Source: Prochlorococcus sp. AG-449-J16 (GTDB lineage Bacteria > Cyanobacteriota > Cyanobacteriia > PCC-6307 > Cyanobiaceae). Taken from it: a stretch of DNA of 64,000 nucleotides. The stretch is from the NCBI GenBank assembly GCA_003209565.1, contig QCQK01000001.1, forward strand, positions 1 to 64,000. Direction: 5' to 3'. The notes beneath the pieces were generated by a model that did not search any database, had not been told where the DNA came from, and was given only the letters and a program-made list of their open reading frames with translations. The number at the start of each line of letters is the position of its first letter. Within the stretch, counting starts at the first letter, position 1. The position numbers were made by a program, and so were the translations under genes. Shown piece by piece: positions 56,851 through 64,000 of this stretch.

Positions 56851-57855
56851 CTAGACTGGATTTTCAAGTAAAATCGCATCTCCAGAATTTTCTACAGCAC
56901 TCTCTATAAAATCAGCAATTACTAATGCTCTTGAGGCTTGCTCACCATCTACCTCAGGTATTTCTTTGCCTTGTACGCACTTAAGGAAATGCTCCAGTTC
57001 TGCATAAAGAGGTTCAATGGAGGTTGTGCTAACTTCTTCGACATATCCATCATTTCTATAAACTAATTCTCCATGCTCTGCTGTGTATGATTCATGAGAC
57101 TTTCGATGGATTTGTAAAGAGTGATTTAAGAAATCAGTCTCTACTAGGCCATTTTGGCAGTGTGCACTTAAACTTCTAATTTTTTTGTGACTCATTTTGC
57201 TTGCAGTTAGGCTTGCAATAACATTATTTTTAAAAACTAAAGTAGCATTGACATAATCTATTAAACCTTCGCTATTTCTTCCTCCAACTGCTGCTAATTT
57301 TTGTATTTTTGAGTTTACAAGCTCCAAAATAAGATCAATGTCATGAATCATTAAATCCATTACTACTGATACATCATTTGCTCTGTCTGCATGAGGACTG
57401 TGCCGCCTTGCTTCTAAAACAACAATTTCTTCATTATTTACAATTTTATTTAATTCTCTAAAAGCAGGATTAAATCTTTCAATATGCCCCACTTGTAATA
57501 GACAGTTACCTACATTAGCAGCCTCTATTAGAGATTTTGCTTCCGACTCGTTAGCTGCAATTGGTTTTTCAATGAGAACGTTAGCACCTCCCTTGAGACA
57601 ATCTAGTCCTACTTTTTGATGAAGTAGTGTAGGGACGGCGATACAGATGGCATCAACTTTCGGAATTAAGTCTTTATAATCCCTAAACCATTCGCATTGA
57701 AATTGATCAATAGCTAATTTACCTCTTTCTTCATTTGGATCTGCAACTCCAACGAGATTTGCATCTTTAAGTAAACTGAGTACTCGAGCATGATGCCAGC
57801 CCATATTTCCTATACCTATGACTCCAACCTTTACTGGTGATGAGGTTGGTTGCAT
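56851..57855 (-). CDS. Gfo/Idh/MocA family oxidoreductase
   Basis: 334 residues. The Rossmann fold begins VGVIGIGNMGWHHARVL with the GxGxxG-type motif. IEKPIA carries the conserved Lys, and MIHDIDLILELV is the usual catalytic-domain helix. Such enzymes use NAD(P)H on sugars, inositols or other carbonyl substrates. The substrate cannot be read; a nucleotide-sugar or cell-envelope role is possible. Co-directional with the CorC-like gene upstream, with a 50-base gap. Confidence 0.85.
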   Translation of the reverse strand: MQPTSSPVKVGVIGIGNMGWHHARVLSLLKDANLVGVADPNEERGKLAIDQFQCEWFRDYKDLIPKVDAICIAVPTLLHQKVGLDCLKGGANVLIEKPIAANESEAKSLIEAANVGNCLLQVGHIERFNPAFRELNKIVNNEEIVVLEARRHSPHADRANDVSVVMDLMIHDIDLILELVNSKIQKLAAVGGRNSEGLIDYVNATLVFKNNVIASLTASKMSHKKIRSLSAHCQNGLVETDFLNHSLQIHRKSHESYTAEHGELVYRNDGYVEEVSTTSIEPLYAELEHFLKCVQGKEIPEVDGEQASRALVIADFIESAVENSGDAILLENPV

Positions 57856-57905
57856 AACTTTAAATCCATATCTTAAATATTATTATCCTCTATGGGAAGC
57901 CACAT

Positions 57906-59174
57906 TTAGCTTTTGGAAAGAATTATTTTTACACGATCAATTTTAGGACCTGACATAGAGATAACTTCAAATTTAATTTTATTAAAATCTAAAACATCCC
58001 CAATTTTTGGAACCATTTGAAATTTTTCTAGCAGAAAGCCAGCAAGTGTATGGTAGTCTGCGCCTTCTGGAATAGAACATCCTAACTTTTTATTGATATC
58101 TATAATTTCTGATTTTCCTGCTATTGACCATTTTTTAGAGAAATTATCTAACATTTTCATATCTGAATAAATTCTATTATTGAGCATTTCTTCTCCAACT
58201 ATTTCGCCATTTAGATCAGCTGCAGTAATGAGACCCTCTGTCCCACCATGTTCATCAACTACTAGTAAAAAAGGATTGTAATCTCTAACAATTGGTAATA
58301 TTTCTGCTAATGAACATGTTTCTATTATTTTTGTGACTGGTAAAAGGAAGGGCTCCAGTAATGTATTGGCTTGCATTTCGCTCTTTGATATTGGCTTGGC
58401 TAAGTAACGCAAATCTAATACGCCTAATACATCATCTAATGACTCGCCAATTACAAAAAAGCGTGCATGTCTTGTTTTATCTACTTGTTTCATGAGTTCT
58501 GAAAAAGTTATGTTTTTTGGCAAAGTTACCATTTCAGATCTTGGGATCATTACTTCTTTAACCTTTGTATCTTTTAAAGCAAAAACTCCTTCAAGAATAT
58601 TCTTCTCATCGGGCTTTAAACCTGTAACATTATCTGTTTCTATGAGAGTTTCTAATTCACCTGCGGATAAACCCGAATTTAAAGAATCCCATTTTTTGTT
58701 CAGATTGAATAAACCTAAACAGGCGCTGGCAAAGAATTCGATTATCGTAACTATTGGTTGCATACCTTTTCTTACTGCATCGAATATGGTGGTTAACCTT
58801 AAAGCAGCAGATTCTGGATTGTTAATTACTAGGGCCTTAGGAATTAGTCCAGATACAAGAGTGACTATTAAAACTACAAATAAAAATAACAGAAGATCAT
58901 AAAATCTATTTGGCAAAATATTTTTTTTCCAATAATCATTTGCCACGCTATTGCTGAGCCATCCAATTGCAATTAATGAAATTGTTACTCCAAATTGAGA
59001 AGCAATTAGTGAAGATCTAAAACGTTTTTGAATTTTTAAAATTGAAAATGCTCCTTTCTTTTTTTCTTCTATTAACCTTAAAACTTTACTTGGCCTTATT
59101 AATAAAAAAGAGAGTTCACTCGCGGCGAAAAAAGCTGGTAGAAATAAAAGAAATAAAAGTAGAGTTATTTTCAT
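57906..59174 (-). CDS. CNNM/CorC (HlyC/CorC) family membrane protein with CBS domains
   Basis: 422 residues: an N-terminal DUF21 domain with three to four membrane helices (LLLFLLFLPAFFAASELSF and later SLIAIGWL), two CBS domains (about 200-320; VMIPRSEMVTLP and HARFFVIGESLDDVLG, DEHGGTEGLITAADL) and a C-terminal CorC/HlyC domain (SIAGKSEIID to the end). Family members are linked to magnesium/sodium export or cation homeostasis. The older name hemolysin is misleading. Exact ion not determined. Confidence 0.9.
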   Translation of the reverse strand: MKITLLLFLLFLPAFFAASELSFLLIRPSKVLRLIEEKKKGAFSILKIQKRFRSSLIASQFGVTISLIAIGWLSNSVANDYWKKNILPNRFYDLLLFLFVVLIVTLVSGLIPKALVINNPESAALRLTTIFDAVRKGMQPIVTIIEFFASACLGLFNLNKKWDSLNSGLSAGELETLIETDNVTGLKPDEKNILEGVFALKDTKVKEVMIPRSEMVTLPKNITFSELMKQVDKTRHARFFVIGESLDDVLGVLDLRYLAKPISKSEMQANTLLEPFLLPVTKIIETCSLAEILPIVRDYNPFLLVVDEHGGTEGLITAADLNGEIVGEEMLNNRIYSDMKMLDNFSKKWSIAGKSEIIDINKKLGCSIPEGADYHTLAGFLLEKFQMVPKIGDVLDFNKIKFEVISMSGPKIDRVKIILSKS

Positions 59175-59192
59175 TCAATGACAAATGAATAA

Positions 59193-59265
59193 TGGGGGTG
59201 GCGAGGATCGAACTCGCCTTAGCCAAATTATGAGTTTGGTGCATTCACCAGATTGCTACACCCCC
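59193..59265 (-). tRNA. tRNA-Met (CAU anticodon), probably elongator
   Basis: A 73-base minus-strand cloverleaf. Acceptor GGGGGTG/CACCCCC, anticodon loop CTCATAA (CAU) on CCAAA/TTTGG, T-loop TTCGATC. The 5' end GGGGGTG with a paired first position suggests elongator rather than initiator; a tRNA-Ile with lysidine-modified CAU cannot be fully excluded from sequence. CCA not encoded. Confidence 0.9.
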
Positions 59266-59406
59266 AAGGGAATTTATGTAATTTTAATTACATTGAATTT
59301 CAATATACAATATAAAAATAATATTTCAAAAAACACCTCATTAGTAAGTTTTTGTGAGATTTCTTTTTTTTCTTCTAATCTTTAAATATAAATTTAACTT
59401 TTACTA

Positions 59407-59967
59407 ATGGCCAAATTTTCGGATAAGTATGATTTAAATAAAGCAAAATTGTTAAAACAGTTAATTGAAAAATCTTACAAGAAAGGAAACTTCACTTTAT
59501 CTTCAGGGAAAAAAAGTAGTCATTACTTGAACTGCAAACCAGTGTCATTAAATGGCAAAGGCTTAAACTTAATAAGCGATTTATTTTTAGAGTTAAAGGA
59601 CTCAAGATCAAATGCTGTAGCAGGATTGACATTAGGTGCTGATCCTATTGTAAGTGGATTAATCGTCAAAGCAGCTTTACATGGCTTAGACCTTGATGGT
59701 TTAATAATTCGCAAAGAAATCAAAAAATACGGAACCAAAGCTGGAATAGAGGGCCCTACATTAGAGGAAGGAACTTTGGTAACTGTTTTGGAGGATGTCG
59801 TTACAACTGCTGGTTCAGTGATAAAAGCAATAAAAAAGTTACGCGAAAATAATTATGTTGTTGAAGAAGTTTTGTCTATAGTTGATAGGCAAGAAGGAGG
59901 ATTAGAAGCCCTTGAAGATGAAAATGTTAAATTAAAGAGTCTTTTTACAATAAAAGACTTTTTATAA
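59407..59967 (+). CDS. pyrE: Orotate phosphoribosyltransferase
   Basis: 186 residues. Converts orotate and PRPP to OMP in pyrimidine synthesis. The PRPP loop is [17 protein letters not shown]; the catalytic flexible loop [15 protein letters not shown] and the [11 protein letters not shown] segment are present. ATG start. Followed after 10 bases by the YgfZ-like gene. Pairs functionally with pyrB at 21 kb; the intervening OMP-decarboxylase and carbamoyl-phosphate genes are outside the window. Confidence 0.96.
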   Translation: MAKFSDKYDLNKAKLLKQLIEKSYKKGNFTLSSGKKSSHYLNCKPVSLNGKGLNLISDLFLELKDSRSNAVAGLTLGADPIVSGLIVKAALHGLDLDGLIIRKEIKKYGTKAGIEGPTLEEGTLVTVLEDVVTTAGSVIKAIKKLRENNYVVEEVLSIVDRQEGGLEALEDENVKLKSLFTIKDFL

Positions 59968-59977
59968 TTTTTTCAAA

Positions 59978-60814
59978 ATGCAAGTTATAAAAAAAATGTT
60001 TTGGCTTGAAAAATTTGATTGTTTTTCTATTTCTGGAAAAGATGCCAGAAAATTTTTGAATGGAATAACAACAGGCAATATTCTTGATTCAGAAAATAAA
60101 GTTATCAAAACTTGTTGGTTAACTCCAAATGGAGTTCTAAGGTCATTAATTGAAATTATTTTTTTAGAAAAAAACTTAGAAGTAATTATTTTGGCGGGTA
60201 ACACTAATGAAATAATTAATTACTTTAAGCAAATTATTTTTCCAGTGGATGATGTATTACTAAGTGAACCTTTCTTAATAAATAGAATTCAGGAAATTGA
60301 GGAATCAAGTTCATGGAGAACTTACCAGCCTATTTTCTTCAAAAAAGAAGATAAAGAATTTGAAATTTATAAAAATAAACTAAATTTACTAAATCCCAAT
60401 GATTTAAAACTTTGGAAGATTAAGCAGGCAATACCCTCATTAGGAATGGAAATAAACGGAAAAAATAATCCTCTTGAGCTTGGATTAAAAGATCTTATAG
60501 ATTTTAATAAAGGTTGTTATTTAGGGCAAGAAACAATGTCAAAAATAAAAAATGTTTCTTCCTTAAAACAGGAAATAAGAACTTGGAAATCACTAGAATC
60601 TAATTTGAATTTAGACGTTGAAGATAATAATTTATATATAAATTCCGCTAAGGATATTTCTGTAGGCAAAATAACTAGTTTTTTTAAATCAGATTCTAAA
60701 ATAAAAGGTTTAGCAATGATAAAAAGAAAATATTTAGAGGAAGGATGTTATTTTTTTTCAGAAATTTTTGGAAAAATTGTTATTAATAAATCTGTAGGAT
60801 CAATTTTTCTTTAA
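59978..60814 (+). CDS. ygfZ: YgfZ/GcvT-like folate-binding protein
   Basis: 278 residues. KGCYLGQE (about 188-195) is the YgfZ signature, in a GcvT-like fold with DARKFLNGITTGNI near the start. YgfZ is a folate-dependent factor for assembly or repair of some iron-sulfur proteins in other bacteria (and tRNA modification). The cysteine of KGCYLGQE is present. Its last 15 bases overlap the end of the convergent nuclease gene. Confidence 0.88.
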   Translation: MQVIKKMFWLEKFDCFSISGKDARKFLNGITTGNILDSENKVIKTCWLTPNGVLRSLIEIIFLEKNLEVIILAGNTNEIINYFKQIIFPVDDVLLSEPFLINRIQEIEESSSWRTYQPIFFKKEDKEFEIYKNKLNLLNPNDLKLWKIKQAIPSLGMEINGKNNPLELGLKDLIDFNKGCYLGQETMSKIKNVSSLKQEIRTWKSLESNLNLDVEDNNLYINSAKDISVGKITSFFKSDSKIKGLAMIKRKYLEEGCYFFSEIFGKIVINKSVGSIFL

Positions 60815-62218
60815 TTGATCTTTGATTAAATATTCTGCAATTTTTAGAGTAGCCAAACAATCATCTTTGTTATATTGGATAATTTTTTTTAAAAATATTT
60901 CGTTTTCTTTAATTTGATATTGAATCCACCAATAAAGTGCTTTAGAGCCACTTACATTTTTCTGCACCCATTCGAATCCAAGCCAATTAGAAACAGTTTT
61001 TAAGCCATAGTTTTTTAGTGGTAATATCCAAGACTTTCTTATTAAGGTATGTAAGTCAATAAATCTTGAGGCAAGTGAATCAATTTCTTCAAAACTAAAA
61101 TTTAGTTCTTTAGCAATATTAATTATTGATATTTTTTCAGTTTCTCCGTAATGCAAAATTGGCCATTCCTTATGTGAAAAAAGTATTTCAATAAGTTGCC
61201 TGTAAGATTCTCCTTTGTTGTTTTTAAGATTTAAGATTGGTTCATAAATAAGATCTTCTTTTTTTATAAACAAATTATTTACTTTTAAAATTCCATATAA
61301 AAAATCATGCTTTTCATCTGGATTTGACTCAATATCAAATACATAAAATCCCGAACATATTTTATCTAATAGATCTTCCGTATTATTTTTATTAGAAATA
61401 AAATATGGTTCTCCAGAGATATATGCTTGTGCTTGCTTTACAAATATGGACGCTTTTTCATACTTTTGATCGTTGAATTTAGATAATTTCTCTCCAAGTT
61501 GTTTTTCGTTATACGAAGCTAATGTTTGGGTATTAGTTATTCCTTTTGATTTGAGTAATGATGCCGTTTTGGACCCTATTCCATCTATATCTGTTAGATA
61601 TCCATTTTTTTTTGCTTCTTTATCGCAAAATTTTTGCCAGGAACAAATAGTACATTTTTTTCTATCTTGAGTTATTTCTGGTATAGATCCCTCCAAGCAT
61701 TCATTCAAATTTAGTAAAAAGTTTAAAACTTTTTTTCTTAATTTTTTATTTAAATAAATTTCTTCAACTTTAACTTTTTTATCAAAAGTTGAAATTACAA
61801 ATCCTTTCTCAATTTTAGATTCTTGAAAAGATTCCAACAGCATAGAAGAAAAAGCTAAATCGAATAAATGTTCTTTTGTTGTTTTGTGGCCTAACTTATA
61901 AACAGCAGGTAAATATTTATATTCTCCCCATTTACTTTTACCTTTAGTCTTTACAAGTAATTGTGGACGTATCTCTGCATTTATATTTTGGAAAAGATTC
62001 CCTTTGATTCTTAATCCAATTACCCCTTGATAACCATTTTGACAGGCTTTTAATCCTGCATATATTTCACCATTACAAAATTCAGAGAAAATTTGAAACT
62101 GATTAATTTTATCTATAGCTTTGTGGGGAGACCAAACTTCATAAGATTTTTTACCCTTAAAATCAAGCCATGCTTTTCTTTTGCATCTTGTAAAACTTTT
62201 TAAATGAAGAGAATTCAA
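60800..62218 (-). CDS. TM0106-family protein: RecB-like nuclease domain, HhH and DEDD exonuclease-like domain
   Basis: 472 residues. C12 (in FTRCKRKAWLDF) and C189, C192, C198 (KKCTICSWQKFC) form a Cas4/AddB-style 4Fe-4S cysteine set around a RecB-like domain. A helix-hairpin-helix (about 203-230, DIDGIGSKTASLLKSKGI) follows. The C-terminal part carries an RNase H/DnaQ-type exonuclease pattern: FYVFDIESNPD, WPILHYGETEK, FIDLHTLI and NKDDCLA. The N-terminal nuclease metal motif looks degraded (YLPAVYKLG where the family usually has E-V-x-D-T-K). Likely a DNA end-processing or repair enzyme; partners unknown. 80-base gap from the divergent hexomutase. Confidence 0.75.
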   Translation of the reverse strand: MNSLHLKSFTRCKRKAWLDFKGKKSYEVWSPHKAIDKINQFQIFSEFCNGEIYAGLKACQNGYQGVIGLRIKGNLFQNINAEIRPQLLVKTKGKSKWGEYKYLPAVYKLGHKTTKEHLFDLAFSSMLLESFQESKIEKGFVISTFDKKVKVEEIYLNKKLRKKVLNFLLNLNECLEGSIPEITQDRKKCTICSWQKFCDKEAKKNGYLTDIDGIGSKTASLLKSKGITNTQTLASYNEKQLGEKLSKFNDQKYEKASIFVKQAQAYISGEPYFISNKNNTEDLLDKICSGFYVFDIESNPDEKHDFLYGILKVNNLFIKKEDLIYEPILNLKNNKGESYRQLIEILFSHKEWPILHYGETEKISIINIAKELNFSFEEIDSLASRFIDLHTLIRKSWILPLKNYGLKTVSNWLGFEWVQKNVSGSKALYWWIQYQIKENEIFLKKIIQYNKDDCLATLKIAEYLIKDQLKKN

Positions 62219-62298
62219 ATTATTTTTTAAGGGCGGTTTTAAAATTTACTCATATAAATTATTATAGATAATTAAATGTAATCAAGGAAATTTTAAAT

Positions 62299-63753
62299 TT
62301 GACAGCTGATAAATTAGACAAGATAAAATTTGGAACTGATGGTTGGAGAGGAATTATTGGTTTTGACTTTAACCTGTCCAATCTTTCAAGAGTTGTTGTC
62401 GCCGCATGTCAGGAGTTACATTATCAATACTATAAAGAAGTTATTTCAAAGAAAATTATTATTGGATATGATCGCAGATTTATGGCTTGTGAATTCGCCA
62501 AACAAATAGTGCCCTTTGTAAGAGGATGTGGTTTCGAACCGATCTTATCTGATAGCTTTGTTACAACACCCTCTTGTAGTTTTTATGCCAAAGAAGTCGG
62601 TTGTCTTGGAGCGTTAGTAATTACAGCAAGTCATAATCCATATAATTGGCTAGGTCTGAAAATCAAGAGCTTTAATGGATGTTCTGTTGATGAATCTTTT
62701 ACAAGAGAAGTTGAAAAAAGATTAATGCTTGGAAATTCAATTGAAAAAATAGATGGTGTTAATCAATTGGTAGATATTAAGAAATTTCATTTAGATAGAA
62801 TTAAATCCCTTTTTGATATTGATTATATTTCCGAGAGATTAAAAAAAATGAAATTGAGAATTTTTGTAGATTCTATGCATGGTTCAGCTGCAAATTGTAT
62901 GGCTGAAATTTTTGCTTCTAATGATTTAGAAGTTATTTCAGAAATTAGGAAAGATGCTGATCCTTTTTTTGGAGGTAAACCTCCTGAACCTCTTTTGAAT
63001 TATGTAGATGATCTAAAACAGATACTAATGAAAAATTCAACAAATGAAGTGAAAGCTTTAGGAATTATATTTGATGGGGATGGTGATAGAATTGCGGCAA
63101 TTGATGAAAAAGGAAGATACTCTAGTACTCAAGATTTACTCCCATACTTTATTAGCTATTTGGGCGAAATTAAAAATAATACTTATCCAGTTTTAAAGAC
63201 TGTTAGTGGTTCAGATATTATTAAAAATATATCAGAGAGTCAAAATAGAGATGTTTTTGAACTTCCAGTTGGCTTTAAATATATTGCTGAAAAAATGATC
63301 AAAGAAAAAATATTTATTGGAGGAGAGGAATCTGGGGGAGTTGGTTTTGGTGACTTTATGCCTGAAAGAGATGCTCTATATGCAGCGATGGTTTTATTAA
63401 ATGGAATTGCTGAAAAATCTCAATATTTATATGAAACCTTAGATGAAATTCAAGAAGATTTTGGGCCAAGTTTTTATAAAAGAATTGATATTAAATTTCC
63501 AAATCAGTCAGAAAAAAATAACGTAAAAGAATTTATCATAAATAATATTCCTAAGAATATTAATAATCACAAGTTAAAAAGTATCTCAAAAATTGATGGA
63601 ATAAAGTTTAGAATTGATAAAAATTTTTGGCTTCTTTTTAGGTTCTCAGGAACGGAGCCTCTTTTAAGATTATATTGTGAAGCACCAAAAGAATCTTATC
63701 TAATTGAGGTATTAGAGTGGGGTCAAAAATTTATAAATTTGGCAGGAAAATAA
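62299..63753 (+). CDS. Phosphoglucomutase/phosphomannomutase-family enzyme
   Basis: 484 residues with the superfamily layout: FGTDGWRG start, phosphoserine loop VITASHNPYNWLG (S111), metal loop FDGDGDRIAA, sugar loop GGEESGGVGFG and phosphate loop RFSGTEPLLRLY. It interconverts hexose 1- and 6-phosphates; GEESGG favours glucose or mannose rather than glucosamine (compare glmM at 29.6 kb). TTG start. The RdgB gene begins two bases after its stop region. Confidence 0.9.
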   Translation: MTADKLDKIKFGTDGWRGIIGFDFNLSNLSRVVVAACQELHYQYYKEVISKKIIIGYDRRFMACEFAKQIVPFVRGCGFEPILSDSFVTTPSCSFYAKEVGCLGALVITASHNPYNWLGLKIKSFNGCSVDESFTREVEKRLMLGNSIEKIDGVNQLVDIKKFHLDRIKSLFDIDYISERLKKMKLRIFVDSMHGSAANCMAEIFASNDLEVISEIRKDADPFFGGKPPEPLLNYVDDLKQILMKNSTNEVKALGIIFDGDGDRIAAIDEKGRYSSTQDLLPYFISYLGEIKNNTYPVLKTVSGSDIIKNISESQNRDVFELPVGFKYIAEKMIKEKIFIGGEESGGVGFGDFMPERDALYAAMVLLNGIAEKSQYLYETLDEIQEDFGPSFYKRIDIKFPNQSEKNNVKEFIINNIPKNINNHKLKSISKIDGIKFRIDKNFWLLFRFSGTEPLLRLYCEAPKESYLIEVLEWGQKFINLAGK

Positions 63754-63755
63754 GG

Positions 63756-64000
63756 ATGAAAAACTTATATTTAGCGAGTAAGAATCAAGGTAAAATTGAA
63801 GAATATAAGAAATTGCTTGCTGGAGTTAATTGTAAATTGTTACTCCAGCCAGAATCATTAGAAGTTGAAGAGGATGGACTGACATTTAGAGATAATGCAT
63901 TTAAAAAAGCGAGTGAAGTTTCGAGAAAAACGAATAATTTTTCAATAGCAGATGATTCAGGAATTTGTATTGAAGCACTAGGTGGTAAGCCTGGCATTTA
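63756..64000 (+). CDS. rdgB: RdgB/HAM1-family non-canonical purine NTP pyrophosphatase, 3' end outside window
   Basis: The first 81 codons of a HAM1-family enzyme. KNLYLASKNQGKIEEYK is the nucleotide-binding start and IADDSGICIEALGG contains the catalytic acidic motif. It removes dITP, XTP and similar nucleotides to keep them out of DNA. ATG at 63756, preceded by AAGG and separated from the hexomutase stop by two bases, so the two are co-transcribed. The reading frame is still open at the window end. Confidence 0.93.
   Translation, partial: MKNLYLASKNQGKIEEYKKLLAGVNCKLLLQPESLEVEEDGLTFRDNAFKKASEVSRKTNNFSIADDSGICIEALGGKPGI

Noticed and set aside
1..64000. CRISPR arrays, insertion sequences, prophage genes, attachment sites or a genomic island
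   Set aside because: No direct-repeat arrays, transposase or integrase genes; none of the three tRNAs is flanked by integrase-like or unusual-composition DNA.

Overview
The window is a strongly AT-rich, gene-dense piece of a marine picocyanobacterial chromosome, almost certainly a high-light-adapted Prochlorococcus. The grounds are family-level. Photosystem II genes (psbA, psbO, psbH, psbN, psbI, psbK) sit among housekeeping genes. There are many cyanobacteria-only families (DUF3177, DUF3084, DUF3146, DUF3155, DUF3181, DUF3769, DUF2555, Ycf20-like, Ycf66-like), a cyanobacterial NtcA, CP12 and a beta-carotene hydroxylase. Spacers are very short and there are no mobile elements. I cannot name the strain from sequence alone. 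I see no IS element, prophage, CRISPR array or obvious transferred island; this is core genome.

Layout. 1-3.5 kb: the end of an NTR-fold flavoprotein, then a minus-strand inorganic-carbon operon (SulP/BicA-type transporter, SbtA, SbtB). 3.7-9.2 kb: hemB, a VOC protein, mutS2, obg, a small unknown gene, cp12. 9.3-18.5 kb: a glutathionyl-hydroquinone-reductase-like GST, aspartoacylase, an unlisted 42-residue ORF, psbA with a structured leader, aroC, a divergent KDPG-aldolase homologue, ftsH, ATP sulfurylase and psbO. 18.7-24.4 kb: coaBC, small conserved genes, pyrB, an AAG-type glycosylase, gatC, crtR, tRNA-Leu. 24.4-36.6 kb: ileS, trmB, glmM, a TxlA-like thioredoxin, thyX-dcd-cobO-like, ntcA with its probable autoregulatory promoter, DUF3084, a YqgF-like protein, pth. 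36.7-48.9 kb: psbH/psbN/psbI, an LptD-like outer-membrane protein, leuCD, cinA, glyA, tRNA-Arg, murJ, sfsA and NtcA-controlled amt1. 48.9-64 kb: ispH, purH, an orphan sensor kinase, cobS, tgt, psbK, a CorC-like protein, tRNA-Met, pyrE, ygfZ-like, a RecB-like/DEDD nuclease, a phosphohexomutase and the start of an RdgB/HAM1 gene.

Functional threads: PSII build and repair (psb genes, FtsH, TxlA); carbon uptake and Calvin-cycle control (BicA/SbtA/SbtB, CP12); nitrogen control (NtcA boxes at ntcA and amt1, both matching the GTA-N8-TAC / -10 layout); nucleotide and cofactor supply (pyrB, pyrE, purH, thyX, dcd, cobS, cobO-like).

Most notable observations: (1) three genes (AAG glycosylase, crtR, cobS) have clearly conserved N-terminal coding sequence upstream of the first ATG/GTG/TTG but no canonical start, each with an in-frame ATA at a sensible start position; (2) a CobO/BtuR homologue that has lost its Walker A loop; (3) a thioredoxin-reductase-like protein without NADPH motifs; (4) SbtB and CP12 variants each lacking one of the usual cysteine elements; (5) a well-formed 42-residue ORF with a Shine-Dalgarno sequence upstream of psbA; (6) paired stem-loops in the psbA leader and upstream of the sensor kinase; (7) a palindrome shared by divergent psbH and psbN.
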